Shown: positions 34,423 to 42,805 of the stretch, one piece after another
Layout: each line of letters begins with the position of its first letter
Numbering within the stretch: position 1 is the stretch's first letter
Source of the DNA: Gemmatimonadota bacterium
Lineage (GTDB): Bacteria > Gemmatimonadota > Gemmatimonadetes > Longimicrobiales > Gaopeijiaceae
DNA length: 64,000 nucleotides
Reading direction: 5' to 3'
NCBI GenBank assembly: GCA_022823225.1
Contig: JAJDXM010000073.1
Location: forward strand, 1 to 64,000
Position numbers and translations under genes: made by a program
Notes under the pieces: generated by a model
Seen by the model: only the letters and a program-made list of their open reading frames with translations
The model's database searches: none
Told to the model about the DNA's origin: nothing

Positions 34423-35691
34423 CTATCCACCCTCCCGCTCCAGCCTCAGCCCCGCCACGTACTCCACGTCCAGCTCGTCCCGGCGGATTCCCCAGACGTG
34501 GGTCGCGTTCACATCCATGGGCCTGAACCGTTCCGGAAGGACGACACTCCGGATCGGTGCATCATCCTCCCCCATCCGCACCGCATACCACATGGTCGGG
34601 ATTTCGTGCCCCGCCGGCTGGAACCAGATCTCGCCGTTCGACATGAGCCGGATCTCGTTGGCCGCGGGCCAGTGGCTCGGAATGATGAGGGCGCCCCGAA
34701 TCGCACGCCTCAGCATTGGCGACGGGCCGCTGGAATCAGCGCCGAGGAACGGAGCCTGCTCATCCACCGCCGTGTCGACATCGTCCTCCGTGACGGGGAT
34801 GGGTGGCAGCTGGACCTGGCGGGTCCAGATCGTATCGCCCGCAAGCGAGATCTCGATGAGTTCCAGCACGCCCGGCTGGCTCCTCGACGACCGGCTGATC
34901 ACCACGCTGCTGTTCCATGGATCCATCTGAAAGTGGTCGGGCCGGATCCACGGCTGTACGGGGTCGATTTCGCCGAATTCCGGGTGTTCGAGCGTCGCAT
35001 ACACATCCCTGAAGCTCAGCAGCCCCAGCGTGTCGATTCCCCAGGCGCCGCCGTCCTGCGAGGCCCGAAGGACGGGAACGGCCGGATCCTCCTCCTCCGG
35101 CACGTCGCCGTCCAGCACCCACGGAGGCAGGGCAAGCGCCCCCACACTTCCATCGGCGAACATCGCCATGACCTGGAATCTCGTAAAGGAGCGGCGCGCC
35201 GTGGCCATATCCATACCCCGATCAAGCAACCCGACCCCGGGCGGGAAGCCGTCGGTTCTGAGGACCTCGCCTTCGAGCGCAAACGTGGTGTATCTCGAGT
35301 GGTCACCGACCTGGAAGCGGTCGTCGAAGAGGAAGAGCGGACCGGGATCCGAGAACTCCCCAGGCCCCTCGCCCCGGCCGCCCACCCGCCCGATCCGTGT
35401 GCCGTCAGGCGTCCAGATCGTCACCTCCATGCTCTGACTGTCGAGCACGTAGACCCGGGAGCCGTCGGCGGCAGGGCGCACGTCCCTGATCCGGCCGAAA
35501 AGCGCGTCGCCCTCCAGCTGGTCGCCGATTTCGTATTCCGGTTCGGCGGTCCACTCCTCGATGGGGGTGAGTGCTGGCAAGTCTCCGTCTCTGTCGCCGG
35601 CGCACCCGGCTTGCACGGTCGTGGCGAACGCTGCAAGCGCAATGATCGCCCAAAATGTAATGTCGACCTTACAAAATGTCATGTTTACCAT
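34423..35691 (-). CDS. 6-bladed beta-propeller lipoprotein-like protein
   Basis: 422 residues. The N-terminal hydrophobic segment (ITFWAIIALAAFATTVQAGCAG) ends with a possible lipoprotein Cys. Propeller motifs include SRVYVLDSQSMEVTIWTPDGTRIGRVGGRGEGPGEFSDPG. It is the first gene of the sox operon, with one base between its stop and the next start. Role unknown; cotranscription suggests a periplasmic function linked to amine catabolism. Its first codons contain a strong palindrome (35651-35684). Confidence 0.83.
   Translation of the reverse strand: MVNMTFCKVDITFWAIIALAAFATTVQAGCAGDRDGDLPALTPIEEWTAEPEYEIGDQLEGDALFGRIRDVRPAADGSRVYVLDSQSMEVTIWTPDGTRIGRVGGRGEGPGEFSDPGPLFLFDDRFQVGDHSRYTTFALEGEVLRTDGFPPGVGLLDRGMDMATARRSFTRFQVMAMFADGSVGALALPPWVLDGDVPEEEDPAVPVLRASQDGGAWGIDTLGLLSFRDVYATLEHPEFGEIDPVQPWIRPDHFQMDPWNSSVVISRSSRSQPGVLELIEISLAGDTIWTRQVQLPPIPVTEDDVDTAVDEQAPFLGADSSGPSPMLRRAIRGALIIPSHWPAANEIRLMSNGEIWFQPAGHEIPTMWYAVRMGEDDAPIRSVVLPERFRPMDVNATHVWGIRRDELDVEYVAGLRLEREGG
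35651..35684. promoter_or_regulatory. 18-bp palindrome and 13-bp direct repeats in the 5' coding end of the sox operon
   Basis: TGTAATGTCGACCTTACA (35656-35673) is an inverted repeat with one mismatched pair. It is overlapped by direct repeats CAAAATGTAATGT (35651-35663) and CAAAATGTCATGT (35672-35684), 21 bp apart or two helical turns. A related palindrome lies at 49816-49833. Confidence 0.55.
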
Positions 35692-35783
35692 ACTATCCCT
35701 GCCGCGCGCGGCCCGCGGATCGACGTCAGAACTCCGTGCCGGCGTCCCCGTAGTGTGTCGGCCAGCTCGTCGAAACCTTGCAG

Positions 35784-35804
35784 ATTGTCAATCCGAATGA
35801 CAAT
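35784..35804. promoter_or_regulatory. Perfect 7-7-7 inverted repeat in divergent intergenic region
   Basis: ATTGTCA-ATCCGAA-TGACAAT in the 223-bp gap between the propeller (minus) and the HTTM gene (plus). A further AGATTGTC occurs at 35840-35847. Candidate binding site of a dimeric regulator of one or both genes. Confidence 0.5.
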
Positions 35805-35914
35805 CGGCAACGTTTCTCGACACATTCCGGCACGCTTTTAGATTGTCCATCACTCCGCGTCCCACGCGGGCCACAGTCCACCCCACCCCCGGGAGCCCTT
35901 CCCCGATAGGCGTG

Positions 35915-37423
35915 ATGGAACGACTCACAGCCGACATCCTCGCGCTCCCGCTCGACATCGGGCGCATCATCGTCGGCGGGGTTCTCTTCGTCTACTTCCT
36001 CAACACGCTCAGGCAGGCGCGCGATTTCAGCGACCCGGACGGCCTGATCGACCACGCGCTGCTGTGCCGGCTCTTTCCACTCCTGCGCATAAGCCTGTTT
36101 CAGCCGGGAATGCCGGGGTGGCTGTTCCGCGCGGTCTTCGTCTGCGCGTGCGCCGCGGCGCTCATGGTGGTCGCGGGCTTCCATCCCCGCGCGGCCGGGG
36201 CGTTCCTCTTCCTGGCGGCGTTTTCCGCCCTGCGCTGGAACGTGCTGGCATCGTACCTCGACGACGCGATGATCCACATCTTCTGCCTGTGGCTCGTGCT
36301 GCTGCCCGTGGGAAGCACGCTGAACCTGCCGGATCTGCTGGCGGGTGTTGTCGAGGGCGCAGGCGGCGGGGCAACCGGCGAGGGCGGCGCGGCGGCCTCC
36401 GTCACCGACGCCTGGCTCGCCGCGACCGTCCCCGGCACGGTCCCCCGCATCTTCCTCGCGAACCTGGCGCTCGTCTACCTGGTCGCCGGGATCTACAAGT
36501 TCACGAGCCCGATGTGGCGCGACGGGTCCGCGATGCACTCGGCGCTCAGAATGCCGATCGCGCACACGCCCGGTTTCTGGACCCTGCGCTGGCGCATTCC
36601 CCTGCAGCTGGTCACCTGGGCGGCACTGGTCATGGAACCGCTGTTCCCGCTGATCTTCGTGCTCCCGGCCGGCTCTCCCGCCAAGTGGCTGCTCGTCGCG
36701 GGCGCGGTGATCTTCCACCTCGGGATCGTGCTGACGCTCAAGATTCCGTACTCGAACCTGGCGATGATGGGCGCGCTGCCCCTCGCGCTGTCGCCCGAGA
36801 TCATGCAGGGCTGGCTGGGGGCGCCGGGGGTCGGCGGGATGGGCGGGGGGCCGGGAGTCGCCGCCTCGGGGCCGGGTCCGGACGGGATCGTCGCCCTCGC
36901 CCTCGTTGGCCTGGTGGCTGCCCAGGTCGTCTGGGAGGCCGCCAACACCGGTCGCCGGCTTCGTCCCCGCTATTCGGCGAGCGGCTGGGACAACCCGGTG
37001 CGCGCGCTGCTGTGGATGGTTGGAATCTTCCAGAGCTACCGCCTCTTCGACTGGGTCGACGCGCGCAACTATCACGTGCGGTTCGAGGTCACGCGGGTCG
37101 GCGAGGACGGCACGCCGGCCGGCGCCCTCGATCCCGACGCCCTCTTCCCCCGATCCATGCGTCACCTCCTCCTCCGGTCCTACCTGGTCGGCAACATCTG
37201 GATGCGGATGAGCCCGGGCCAGCTCGAACGGGTCCGGCGGTCTCTCCTCGTCCGGCACGCCCGCCGCTACGCCCGCACGCACCCCGACGCGGGCACGATC
37301 GAAGCGGTCGCGATCGTCCAGCGGGTCACCAGGGATAATCTTGAGTTGACCCGGGGCGAGCGGCGACTGATGATGCGCTTCACCTGCCGTGGGGGCCGCG
37401 CGATCATGGATTCTCAGGAGTAG
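35915..37423 (+). CDS. HTTM-domain (vitamin K-dependent carboxylase-like) membrane protein
   Basis: 502 residues with about 9 predicted helices. The HTTM hallmark ALVYLVAGIYKFTSPMWRDGSAMHSALR is near residues 190-215. HTTM domains are the transmembrane part related to vitamin K-dependent gamma-carboxylase; most bacterial members have no known substrate. ATG 35915 is chosen because upstream residues overlap the regulatory region; AGGCGTG precedes it. The asparagine synthetase starts 10 bp later. Confidence 0.77.
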   Translation: MERLTADILALPLDIGRIIVGGVLFVYFLNTLRQARDFSDPDGLIDHALLCRLFPLLRISLFQPGMPGWLFRAVFVCACAAALMVVAGFHPRAAGAFLFLAAFSALRWNVLASYLDDAMIHIFCLWLVLLPVGSTLNLPDLLAGVVEGAGGGATGEGGAAASVTDAWLAATVPGTVPRIFLANLALVYLVAGIYKFTSPMWRDGSAMHSALRMPIAHTPGFWTLRWRIPLQLVTWAALVMEPLFPLIFVLPAGSPAKWLLVAGAVIFHLGIVLTLKIPYSNLAMMGALPLALSPEIMQGWLGAPGVGGMGGGPGVAASGPGPDGIVALALVGLVAAQVVWEAANTGRRLRPRYSASGWDNPVRALLWMVGIFQSYRLFDWVDARNYHVRFEVTRVGEDGTPAGALDPDALFPRSMRHLLLRSYLVGNIWMRMSPGQLERVRRSLLVRHARRYARTHPDAGTIEAVAIVQRVTRDNLELTRGERRLMMRFTCRGGRAIMDSQE

Positions 37424-37433
37424 GAGGGCGACG

Positions 37434-39344
37434 ATGTGCGGCATTGCAGCGATCCTGTCCCATGACGGACCCGTCGACGCGTGGGCGGTGCGCCGCGCCA
37501 CCCGTGCGCTGCGGCATCGTGGGCCGGACGCGGAGCGCACCTGGGTTTCGCCGAGCGGCAGGATCGCCCTGGGCCATCGGCTCCTGGTGATCAACGACCC
37601 CGACGGCCACCAGCCGATCGCGAGCGAGGACGGGCGGCTCCACATCATCGTCAACGGCCAGTTCTACGACTTCAAGCGCATCCGGGCCGAGCTCGAGGCG
37701 AAGGGGCACCGCTTCCGCACCCGCTCCGACAGCGAGATCGCGCTCCACCTCTACGAGGAACACGGCGCCGGCTGCCTGGAACACCTGCGCGGCCAGTTCG
37801 CCTTCGTGATCTGGGACGAGGAGGCCGGCACGCTCTTCGCGGCGCGCGACCGCTTCGGCCTCAAGCCGCTCTTCTACGCGAAACACACCGGCGCGCTGTA
37901 CCTCGCGTCCGAGGCGAAGGCGCTCTTCGCGGCGGGCGTGCCCAGGGAGTGGGACGCGCGCGGCGTGTATCACTGGCTGACTGCGTGTCCGGACGAGCGG
38001 CGGTCGCTCTTCCACCGCATTCGGCAGGTGCCGCCGGGGCATTTGATGCGGGCGCGAAATGGGGCGGTGCGGCTGGAGCGGTACTGGGACCTGCAGGCTT
38101 CTCCGGGCGGGCGGCGGCCCCGTTCCCACACCCTCACCTTCCCCCAGGCCGTGGACCAGGCCCGCGAACTCACCGAGGAGGCGATCCGCCAGCGCATGGT
38201 CGCCGGGGTCCCCGTCGGCTGCCTGATCAGTGGCGGGCTCGATTCGTCGTCGGTCCTGGCGGTGGCGGCAACCTGCACGGACGGCCCGGTCGCCGCCTTC
38301 ACGGTCGGGTTCGAACGGCGCGAGTTCGACGAGAGCCCGGGCGCACGAGAAGCCGCCGCCGCTGCGAACGCCGACCACACCGTCGTCACCCTCGGCGACG
38401 CCGATCTGGCCGACCACTTCGCAGACGCCGTCTGGCACGCCGAGACGCTTCAGTTCAACACCCACGGCGCGGCCCGCTACCTGCTCAGCCGTGGCGTGCG
38501 CGAGGCCGGCTACCGCTCGGTGCTGGCAGGCGAGGGCGCCGACGAAGCGTTCTTCGGCTACGAGTTCCTGCGCATGGCGGCCGGTGCCACCCGCGACCGG
38601 TTCGGACCCTGGAAGGTGCTGCTGCGGTTCCTGACGGGACTGCTGCGCTCGCCCCGCCGCCACCACCCCACGCTGCACGCCGTCTCCCCCTGGCTTGCCC
38701 GTTTCGCGCTTCTCCTCCCCACGGCCCCCTCGCTCTTCACCCGGCTCTCGGGCGGCCTCGGCCTGATTCAGTCGGTCTGCACCCGCCGATTCCTGCATGC
38801 CTTCGACGACTATGACCCCTACCGCACCTACTATCGCCGCTGCAACGCGGCCGCCTCCATCTCCAGGCGCGAGCCCGCCCGGCAGCTCCTCTACCTCTGG
38901 CTGCACTCGATCTTCGCCAACTACCACATGGCCGCCGACCGGCTCGACATGGCGCACGGCGTCGAGGTCCGCCTCCCCTTCCTCGACCACCACCTCTTCG
39001 AGCACCTGAACCGCCTCCCGCTCGCTTTCCTCACCGGCCATCCCCGCGAAAAGCACCTCCTGCGCGAGGCCATGCGCCCCCACATCCCCGACGCGGTGTA
39101 CAACCGGGTGAAGCGCCCCTTCATGGCGCCGTCGGCGGTCGGCACGGGCGGGCCGCTGCACGACTTCCTGCAGGACACGCTGCGGGGCGACGGGCTGCGC
39201 GCCGTGCCGTTTGTCAAAACGGGGGCGGTGCGGGGGGTGCTGGACGGGCTGCCGAACCTCGCCGAGCGGGATCGCGGTTCGGTGGACTCGCTCCTGCTGA
39301 TGCTGGCGTCGGTGGCGGTGCTGCAGGAGCGGTGGGGGTTGTAG
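37434..39344 (+). CDS. asnB: Glutamine-hydrolysing asparagine synthetase
   Basis: 636 residues. Cys2 is the class II amidotransferase nucleophile (MCGIAA), with RHRGPD and HRLLVIND in the glutaminase half. The PP-loop SGGLDSSS at about 266-273 binds ATP in the synthetase half, and GEGADEAFFGYEF follows. It converts aspartate to asparagine using glutamine nitrogen. AGGAGG lies 6 bases before the ATG. Pairing with an HTTM protein is unusual; a peptide-modifying role is possible but unsupported. Confidence 0.92.
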   Translation: MCGIAAILSHDGPVDAWAVRRATRALRHRGPDAERTWVSPSGRIALGHRLLVINDPDGHQPIASEDGRLHIIVNGQFYDFKRIRAELEAKGHRFRTRSDSEIALHLYEEHGAGCLEHLRGQFAFVIWDEEAGTLFAARDRFGLKPLFYAKHTGALYLASEAKALFAAGVPREWDARGVYHWLTACPDERRSLFHRIRQVPPGHLMRARNGAVRLERYWDLQASPGGRRPRSHTLTFPQAVDQARELTEEAIRQRMVAGVPVGCLISGGLDSSSVLAVAATCTDGPVAAFTVGFERREFDESPGAREAAAAANADHTVVTLGDADLADHFADAVWHAETLQFNTHGAARYLLSRGVREAGYRSVLAGEGADEAFFGYEFLRMAAGATRDRFGPWKVLLRFLTGLLRSPRRHHPTLHAVSPWLARFALLLPTAPSLFTRLSGGLGLIQSVCTRRFLHAFDDYDPYRTYYRRCNAAASISRREPARQLLYLWLHSIFANYHMAADRLDMAHGVEVRLPFLDHHLFEHLNRLPLAFLTGHPREKHLLREAMRPHIPDAVYNRVKRPFMAPSAVGTGGPLHDFLQDTLRGDGLRAVPFVKTGAVRGVLDGLPNLAERDRGSVDSLLLMLASVAVLQERWGL

Positions 39345-39380
39345 GGGCGGCTCCGCCAGGTCGTAGCGGTCCTGCCAGCC

Positions 39381-39409
39381 TGTACAATTCAACGTAAGCA
39401 GCTTATGAT
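39381..39409 (+). promoter_or_regulatory. Promoter of the toxin-antitoxin pair, leaderless type
   Basis: TGTACA (39381-39386), 17-bp spacer, TATGAT (39404-39409). The antitoxin ATG is 7 bases after the -10 box, where transcription would start, and no Shine-Dalgarno sequence precedes it; a leaderless mRNA is likely. Confidence 0.55.
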
Positions 39410-39451
39410 AGCTACATGAACAGCGAAGTCCGAAGATACCTGGCCGAAATC
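39393..39451 (+). repeat. Dispersed repeat copy A: promoter and first codons of antitoxin
   Basis: 59 bp from CGTAAGC to CCGAAATC, matching 41631-41688 at about 80 percent with a single-base gap. Contains the -10 region and the first ~12 codons of the antitoxin gene. Confidence 0.8.
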
Positions 39452-39682
39452 GGTCGGCGAGGAGGCCGCAGGAGCCGTCGCACGCTGGATCCCGAGACCG
39501 CCCGGGCCATGGTCCGCGTGCGGGAGGCACGCCGAGCGTTTCGGAAGTTCCACTCCAGATGCTTCTGGTCCTACCGCAAGGATCTGGAAATCGGCGTTGG
39601 CGATGTGGAGTGGGTGGCCGAGACGCTGAAGAAGAACGGAGACATGAGGGCCTGGCGGATTGCGGGGCGACTGTGCCGCTGA
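39416..39682 (+). CDS. Antitoxin-like small protein of an AbiEii-type pair
   Basis: 88 residues, basic (EIGRRGGRRSRRTLDPETARAM), ending in a conserved-looking block YRKDLEIGVGDVEWVAETLKKNGDMRAWRIAGRLC often seen upstream of AbiEii-type nucleotidyltransferases. It overlaps the toxin start by 10 bp. Probably the antitoxin and perhaps autoregulator; by context. Confidence 0.75.
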   Translation: MNSEVRRYLAEIGRRGGRRSRRTLDPETARAMVRVREARRAFRKFHSRCFWSYRKDLEIGVGDVEWVAETLKKNGDMRAWRIAGRLCR

Positions 39683-40479
39683 CGGAGTTTCAGCACGAAC
39701 TGCTGGCGTTGCTCGCGCGCACCAGGGATTCCGACGGCTATCTGGCCGGGGGAACGGCTCTCCACTTCGCACCCACATCGCATCGCTTCAGCGACGACAT
39801 CGATTTCTTTCACGACTCCGTTGAGGCCGTCGCGGAGTCATTCGCACGAGACAGCCAGGCCCTGGAGGAAGCCGGCTACCACCTGGAGGTCCTCCTCAGC
39901 CAGCCCGGCCTCGTTCGGGCCAGCGTGCAGTCCGGTAACGAAGCAACGCGCGTCGACTGGGCTCACGATTCGGCATGGCGCTTCATGCCCCTGGTGCGCC
40001 ACGAGACGGGTGGCCTGTTGCTGCACGAGGTGGATCTCGCGATCAACAAGGTGCTCGCTCTGGCAGGTCGTGACGAGGCGAGGGACTTCGTGGACATCCT
40101 CTATGCGCACGAGCATGTCCTTCCGCTGGGCGCCATGGTCTGGGCGGCCGTCGGGAAGGACCCGGGGTTCACTCCAGCCTCGCTCCTCGAGCAGCTGAAG
40201 CGCCGAGGCCGCTACCAGCCGGAGGAAATCGACCGGTTGGCCCTGGCGGCACCCTTCAATCCCATTGAATCGAAGGACGCCTGGCGGAAAGCGCTCTCCT
40301 GCGCGGACGACTTCATCCGCAGCAGACCCCACGACGAAGTCGGTTGCCTGTACCACTCTCCGAGCCTCGACCGCTTTGCCGCTCCCTGCCCTGAGCCCTC
40401 ATTACAGGAACAGGGCCTGGTCGCCCACTTCGGGCAACCCGGGGGAATCCTGCCGAGGGTCGCGGAGGCCGGGGGCTAA
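39673..40479 (+). CDS. AbiEii-family nucleotidyltransferase toxin
   Basis: 268 residues. The polymerase-beta-like motif is YLAGGTALHFAPTSHRFSDDIDFF (GG-T then DxD), followed by a further conserved region HEVDLAINKVLALAGRDEARDFVDI. AbiEii toxins are thought to transfer nucleotides and stall growth, giving phage resistance with their antitoxin. A GTG start inside the antitoxin's end is chosen since it begins the domain. The C-terminal ~40 residues look unrelated to the family. Confidence 0.85.
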   Translation: MPLTEFQHELLALLARTRDSDGYLAGGTALHFAPTSHRFSDDIDFFHDSVEAVAESFARDSQALEEAGYHLEVLLSQPGLVRASVQSGNEATRVDWAHDSAWRFMPLVRHETGGLLLHEVDLAINKVLALAGRDEARDFVDILYAHEHVLPLGAMVWAAVGKDPGFTPASLLEQLKRRGRYQPEEIDRLALAAPFNPIESKDAWRKALSCADDFIRSRPHDEVGCLYHSPSLDRFAAPCPEPSLQEQGLVAHFGQPGGILPRVAEAGG

Positions 40480-40515
40480 GTGGCCGTGTTGCAGCAGCGG
40501 TGGGGGTGCAGCGGG

Positions 40516-41604
40516 TCAGAAGGATGGTGTGCGCGACGCGAGGGCCATTACAGTGGGGAACTCATCGTACGTGACCACGAACACCTGTCCCTGCGGTCCA
40601 ACGGACGCCGCCTTGGCGGCCATCGGCAGGATGAGCGAGTCCAGATAGGAGCCCGAGTGCATGTCGTATCGATCGATCAGCCGGGATCTCGCTCGTGTCC
40701 GTCCCATGAAAAGGACCGCCAGGGTGTCGCCCCTCACCGACAACGAATAGCCGGACGGGACTGTGCCCGGCGGAGGTTGGGTGGCGTTCGCCGGCAACAC
40801 GTCGGTGTGTTCCACGTAAGGTGACCCCAACGCGGACACCTCCCGATCGAAGGTGAACCAGCCGTTGGCAGTCTCAAATCCGAACGCCCACTGCTCATCC
40901 TTCCATTTCACAATCGATCCCGCCCGTTGGGGCACCGTGAAATCCGCCAATCCCTGAGGAGCGTCAGCCACTCCAATCTGCATCCCGGTGCTATCGACCA
41001 GTACCCACGGGTCAGATCCGCTGGTCTGCATGACATACGTGCCCGAAGACAGGACAACGACATCGAAGACCCAGCCGGCGTCAATGCGCAGCGGCACCTC
41101 CGCCACCAATCGTCCATCCCGATCAATTCTGACTATCCGGAGGTTCCCGGGGTCCACCAACAACACCCCCCCGTCCCTGTCCAGCGTCATGGCCATGGCC
41201 ACGCGGACCTCACCCGGCCCGCCTCCTTCTCGTCCCCACGACCATAGCAGGTGTCCGTCGGAATCGAGATGATGCACCTTGAACGATTTCGCATCTGCGA
41301 AAAACAGCCCCCCGCGACCATCCGGAACCAACGAATGCGCCGACGCAAGCAGGGTGTCGCCCGGGCCGCCGAACGTCCAGAGGGTGTCCCACTGATACCC
41401 GGCCAGCTGCCGTTCACCCTGACCTTCCGCAAAGATCGGCACCTGCCCATGCACCGTCTGCAGGACAGGGCCATGCAGCGCGAAGGCCGCAACGGCAACA
41501 CCGAAGAGGTGTCTCGGGCCGAGCGCGGCCGCTCTCATCGGCGCCGTTCCGTCAGTGGACGGCCCGGTCGAAATCCCTTCAGGATTTGCTGAAGAAACGA
41601 GCAT
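40516..41604 (-). CDS. 6-bladed beta-propeller secreted protein
   Basis: 362 residues. A signal-like region lies at about 23-53 (LFGVAVAAFALHGPVLQTVHGQ). Propeller repeats: SLVPDGRGGLFFADAKSFKVHHLDSDGHLLWSWGREGGGPGEV and MTLDRDGGVLLVDPGNLRIVRIDRDGRL. ATG 41604 has GGGGGTG upstream; ATG 41538 gives a more standard signal peptide but weaker binding site. Divergent from the 41.7 kb lipoprotein. Confidence 0.8.
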   Translation of the reverse strand: MLVSSANPEGISTGPSTDGTAPMRAAALGPRHLFGVAVAAFALHGPVLQTVHGQVPIFAEGQGERQLAGYQWDTLWTFGGPGDTLLASAHSLVPDGRGGLFFADAKSFKVHHLDSDGHLLWSWGREGGGPGEVRVAMAMTLDRDGGVLLVDPGNLRIVRIDRDGRLVAEVPLRIDAGWVFDVVVLSSGTYVMQTSGSDPWVLVDSTGMQIGVADAPQGLADFTVPQRAGSIVKWKDEQWAFGFETANGWFTFDREVSALGSPYVEHTDVLPANATQPPPGTVPSGYSLSVRGDTLAVLFMGRTRARSRLIDRYDMHSGSYLDSLILPMAAKAASVGPQGQVFVVTYDEFPTVMALASRTPSF

Positions 41605-41630
41605 ATCACCCCCACAATGGAACAGAACAC

Positions 41631-41688
41631 CGTAAGCTGCATAATATCACTACATGAACAGCGAAGTTCGAGGCACCTTGCCGAAATC
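41631..41688 (+). repeat. Dispersed repeat copy B: decayed antitoxin start used as leader
   Basis: 58 bp matching 39393-39451. The ATG and first six codons (MNSEVR) are conserved; a one-base deletion then shifts the frame. Confidence 0.8.
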
Positions 41689-41695
41689 CCCATGA
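41654..41695 (+). CDS. 13-codon leader ORF derived from antitoxin start
   Basis: Encodes MNSEVRGTLPKSP. It ends in a TGA overlapping the ATG of the following lipoprotein gene (ATGA), so translation could pass from leader to gene. The promoter-like AT-rich segment just upstream (CATAATAT) is retained from the repeat. Confidence 0.4.
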   Translation: MNSEVRGTLPKSP

Positions 41696-42792
41696 AGCGA
41701 CTCGCGATGTCCACCCTGACCGCCGCTGGTCTATCGGTCTGGACCGGCTGCGGCGAGGGTGCCCAACAGGTCCTCGAGATCGATTACGACGCCGGCCGAG
41801 TCGTGATCGACGACGAAATGCGCAGCATTCGCTGGGAATCGAGCATCGACCACGAACGGGGCATCGTGTATGTGCGCGACGACGAGGAGCCCGAAGGGAT
41901 CATGGCCTTCTCGCTCGAGACCGGCGAGTGGATCCGGACCTACATGGTGCCGACCGGAGACGGCCCGCAAGAGCTGAGCAGAGGGATCCACGGCCTCTCG
42001 GCCGCTTCGGGCGGCAGGCTGTATGTGGCCGGCGCACTCAAGGTCATCGAGTTCGGTCCGCAGGGGCAGTACCTCGGCAACTGGACCCCGCGAGTTCACC
42101 CCCGGGACGGTGCGGTATGCGACTTCGCCGGCCAGCCCGCGGTGCCGGCCCTGGGCGGCGTCGTCAGGCGAGGCGACGGTGGTGACGACGAGGCGATCGG
42201 GCCGAATGTGACCGGCGACTACGATCCCGACAGCTGGACGAACGACGACGGAATCGTCGAATGGCAGCTGTGGAAGTCGAAGATCGCGTGCACACCGAGC
42301 ACCGCCTTCGTGGTGTCGGAGTACGGTACAGACCTCGTGCCGTCGGAGTATGATGACGAATCGGATTCGGTCACGGTGTACTACCGCGAGAGCCGCCGGA
42401 AGGGCAGGCTGCTGATCCCCGAGGCGCTGGCGGCGGAGCAGGCGATTACCGGGGGACCGCTTGCGGCGACGGACGGGCGGGACAACCTCGTGCTCGTCGG
42501 CGTGGGCGCTATCCAGCTGGTAGGAACGTGGGGTGGCTTCCGAGTGACCGGCGCCGTCGTGGATCCCGCGAGCGGGTGCCACGCGACGATCCGCAACCCG
42601 AAAAGGAACATGATCGAGCGCAACCTGATCGGCATCTTCCGCGACAGTGCGGTGGTGGCGAACGAGTACTTTGAAGAGAGCGCCGAGGACGGATCCGTCC
42701 ACTTCTTCAACTACGCCCATCAGGTGGCCCTCTACCCGCTGCGCCGGGTAAGCGGCAAGCCGTGTGCGGGAATGCTGCCGTCCGTGGGTTAG
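41692..42792 (+). CDS. Putative lipoprotein, propeller-like
   Basis: 366 residues. Signal MKRLAMSTLTAAGLSVWTGC ends in a possible lipoprotein Cys. The rest has beta-propeller character (RSIRWESSIDHERGIVYVRDDEEPEGIMAFSLETGEWIRTYMVPTGDGPQEL) but the repeats are weak and it does not fit the other propellers closely. Start is set by the coupling with the leader ORF and the signal peptide. Confidence 0.75.
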   Translation: MKRLAMSTLTAAGLSVWTGCGEGAQQVLEIDYDAGRVVIDDEMRSIRWESSIDHERGIVYVRDDEEPEGIMAFSLETGEWIRTYMVPTGDGPQELSRGIHGLSAASGGRLYVAGALKVIEFGPQGQYLGNWTPRVHPRDGAVCDFAGQPAVPALGGVVRRGDGGDDEAIGPNVTGDYDPDSWTNDDGIVEWQLWKSKIACTPSTAFVVSEYGTDLVPSEYDDESDSVTVYYRESRRKGRLLIPEALAAEQAITGGPLAATDGRDNLVLVGVGAIQLVGTWGGFRVTGAVVDPASGCHATIRNPKRNMIERNLIGIFRDSAVVANEYFEESAEDGSVHFFNYAHQVALYPLRRVSGKPCAGMLPSVG

Positions 42793-42805
42793 CCCGGTCG
42801 CTAGC

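Noticed and set aside
37434-39344. Asparagine synthetase as a lasso-peptide cyclase
   Set aside because: The glutaminase half and Cys2 are intact, and no precursor peptide or B protein is visible nearby.
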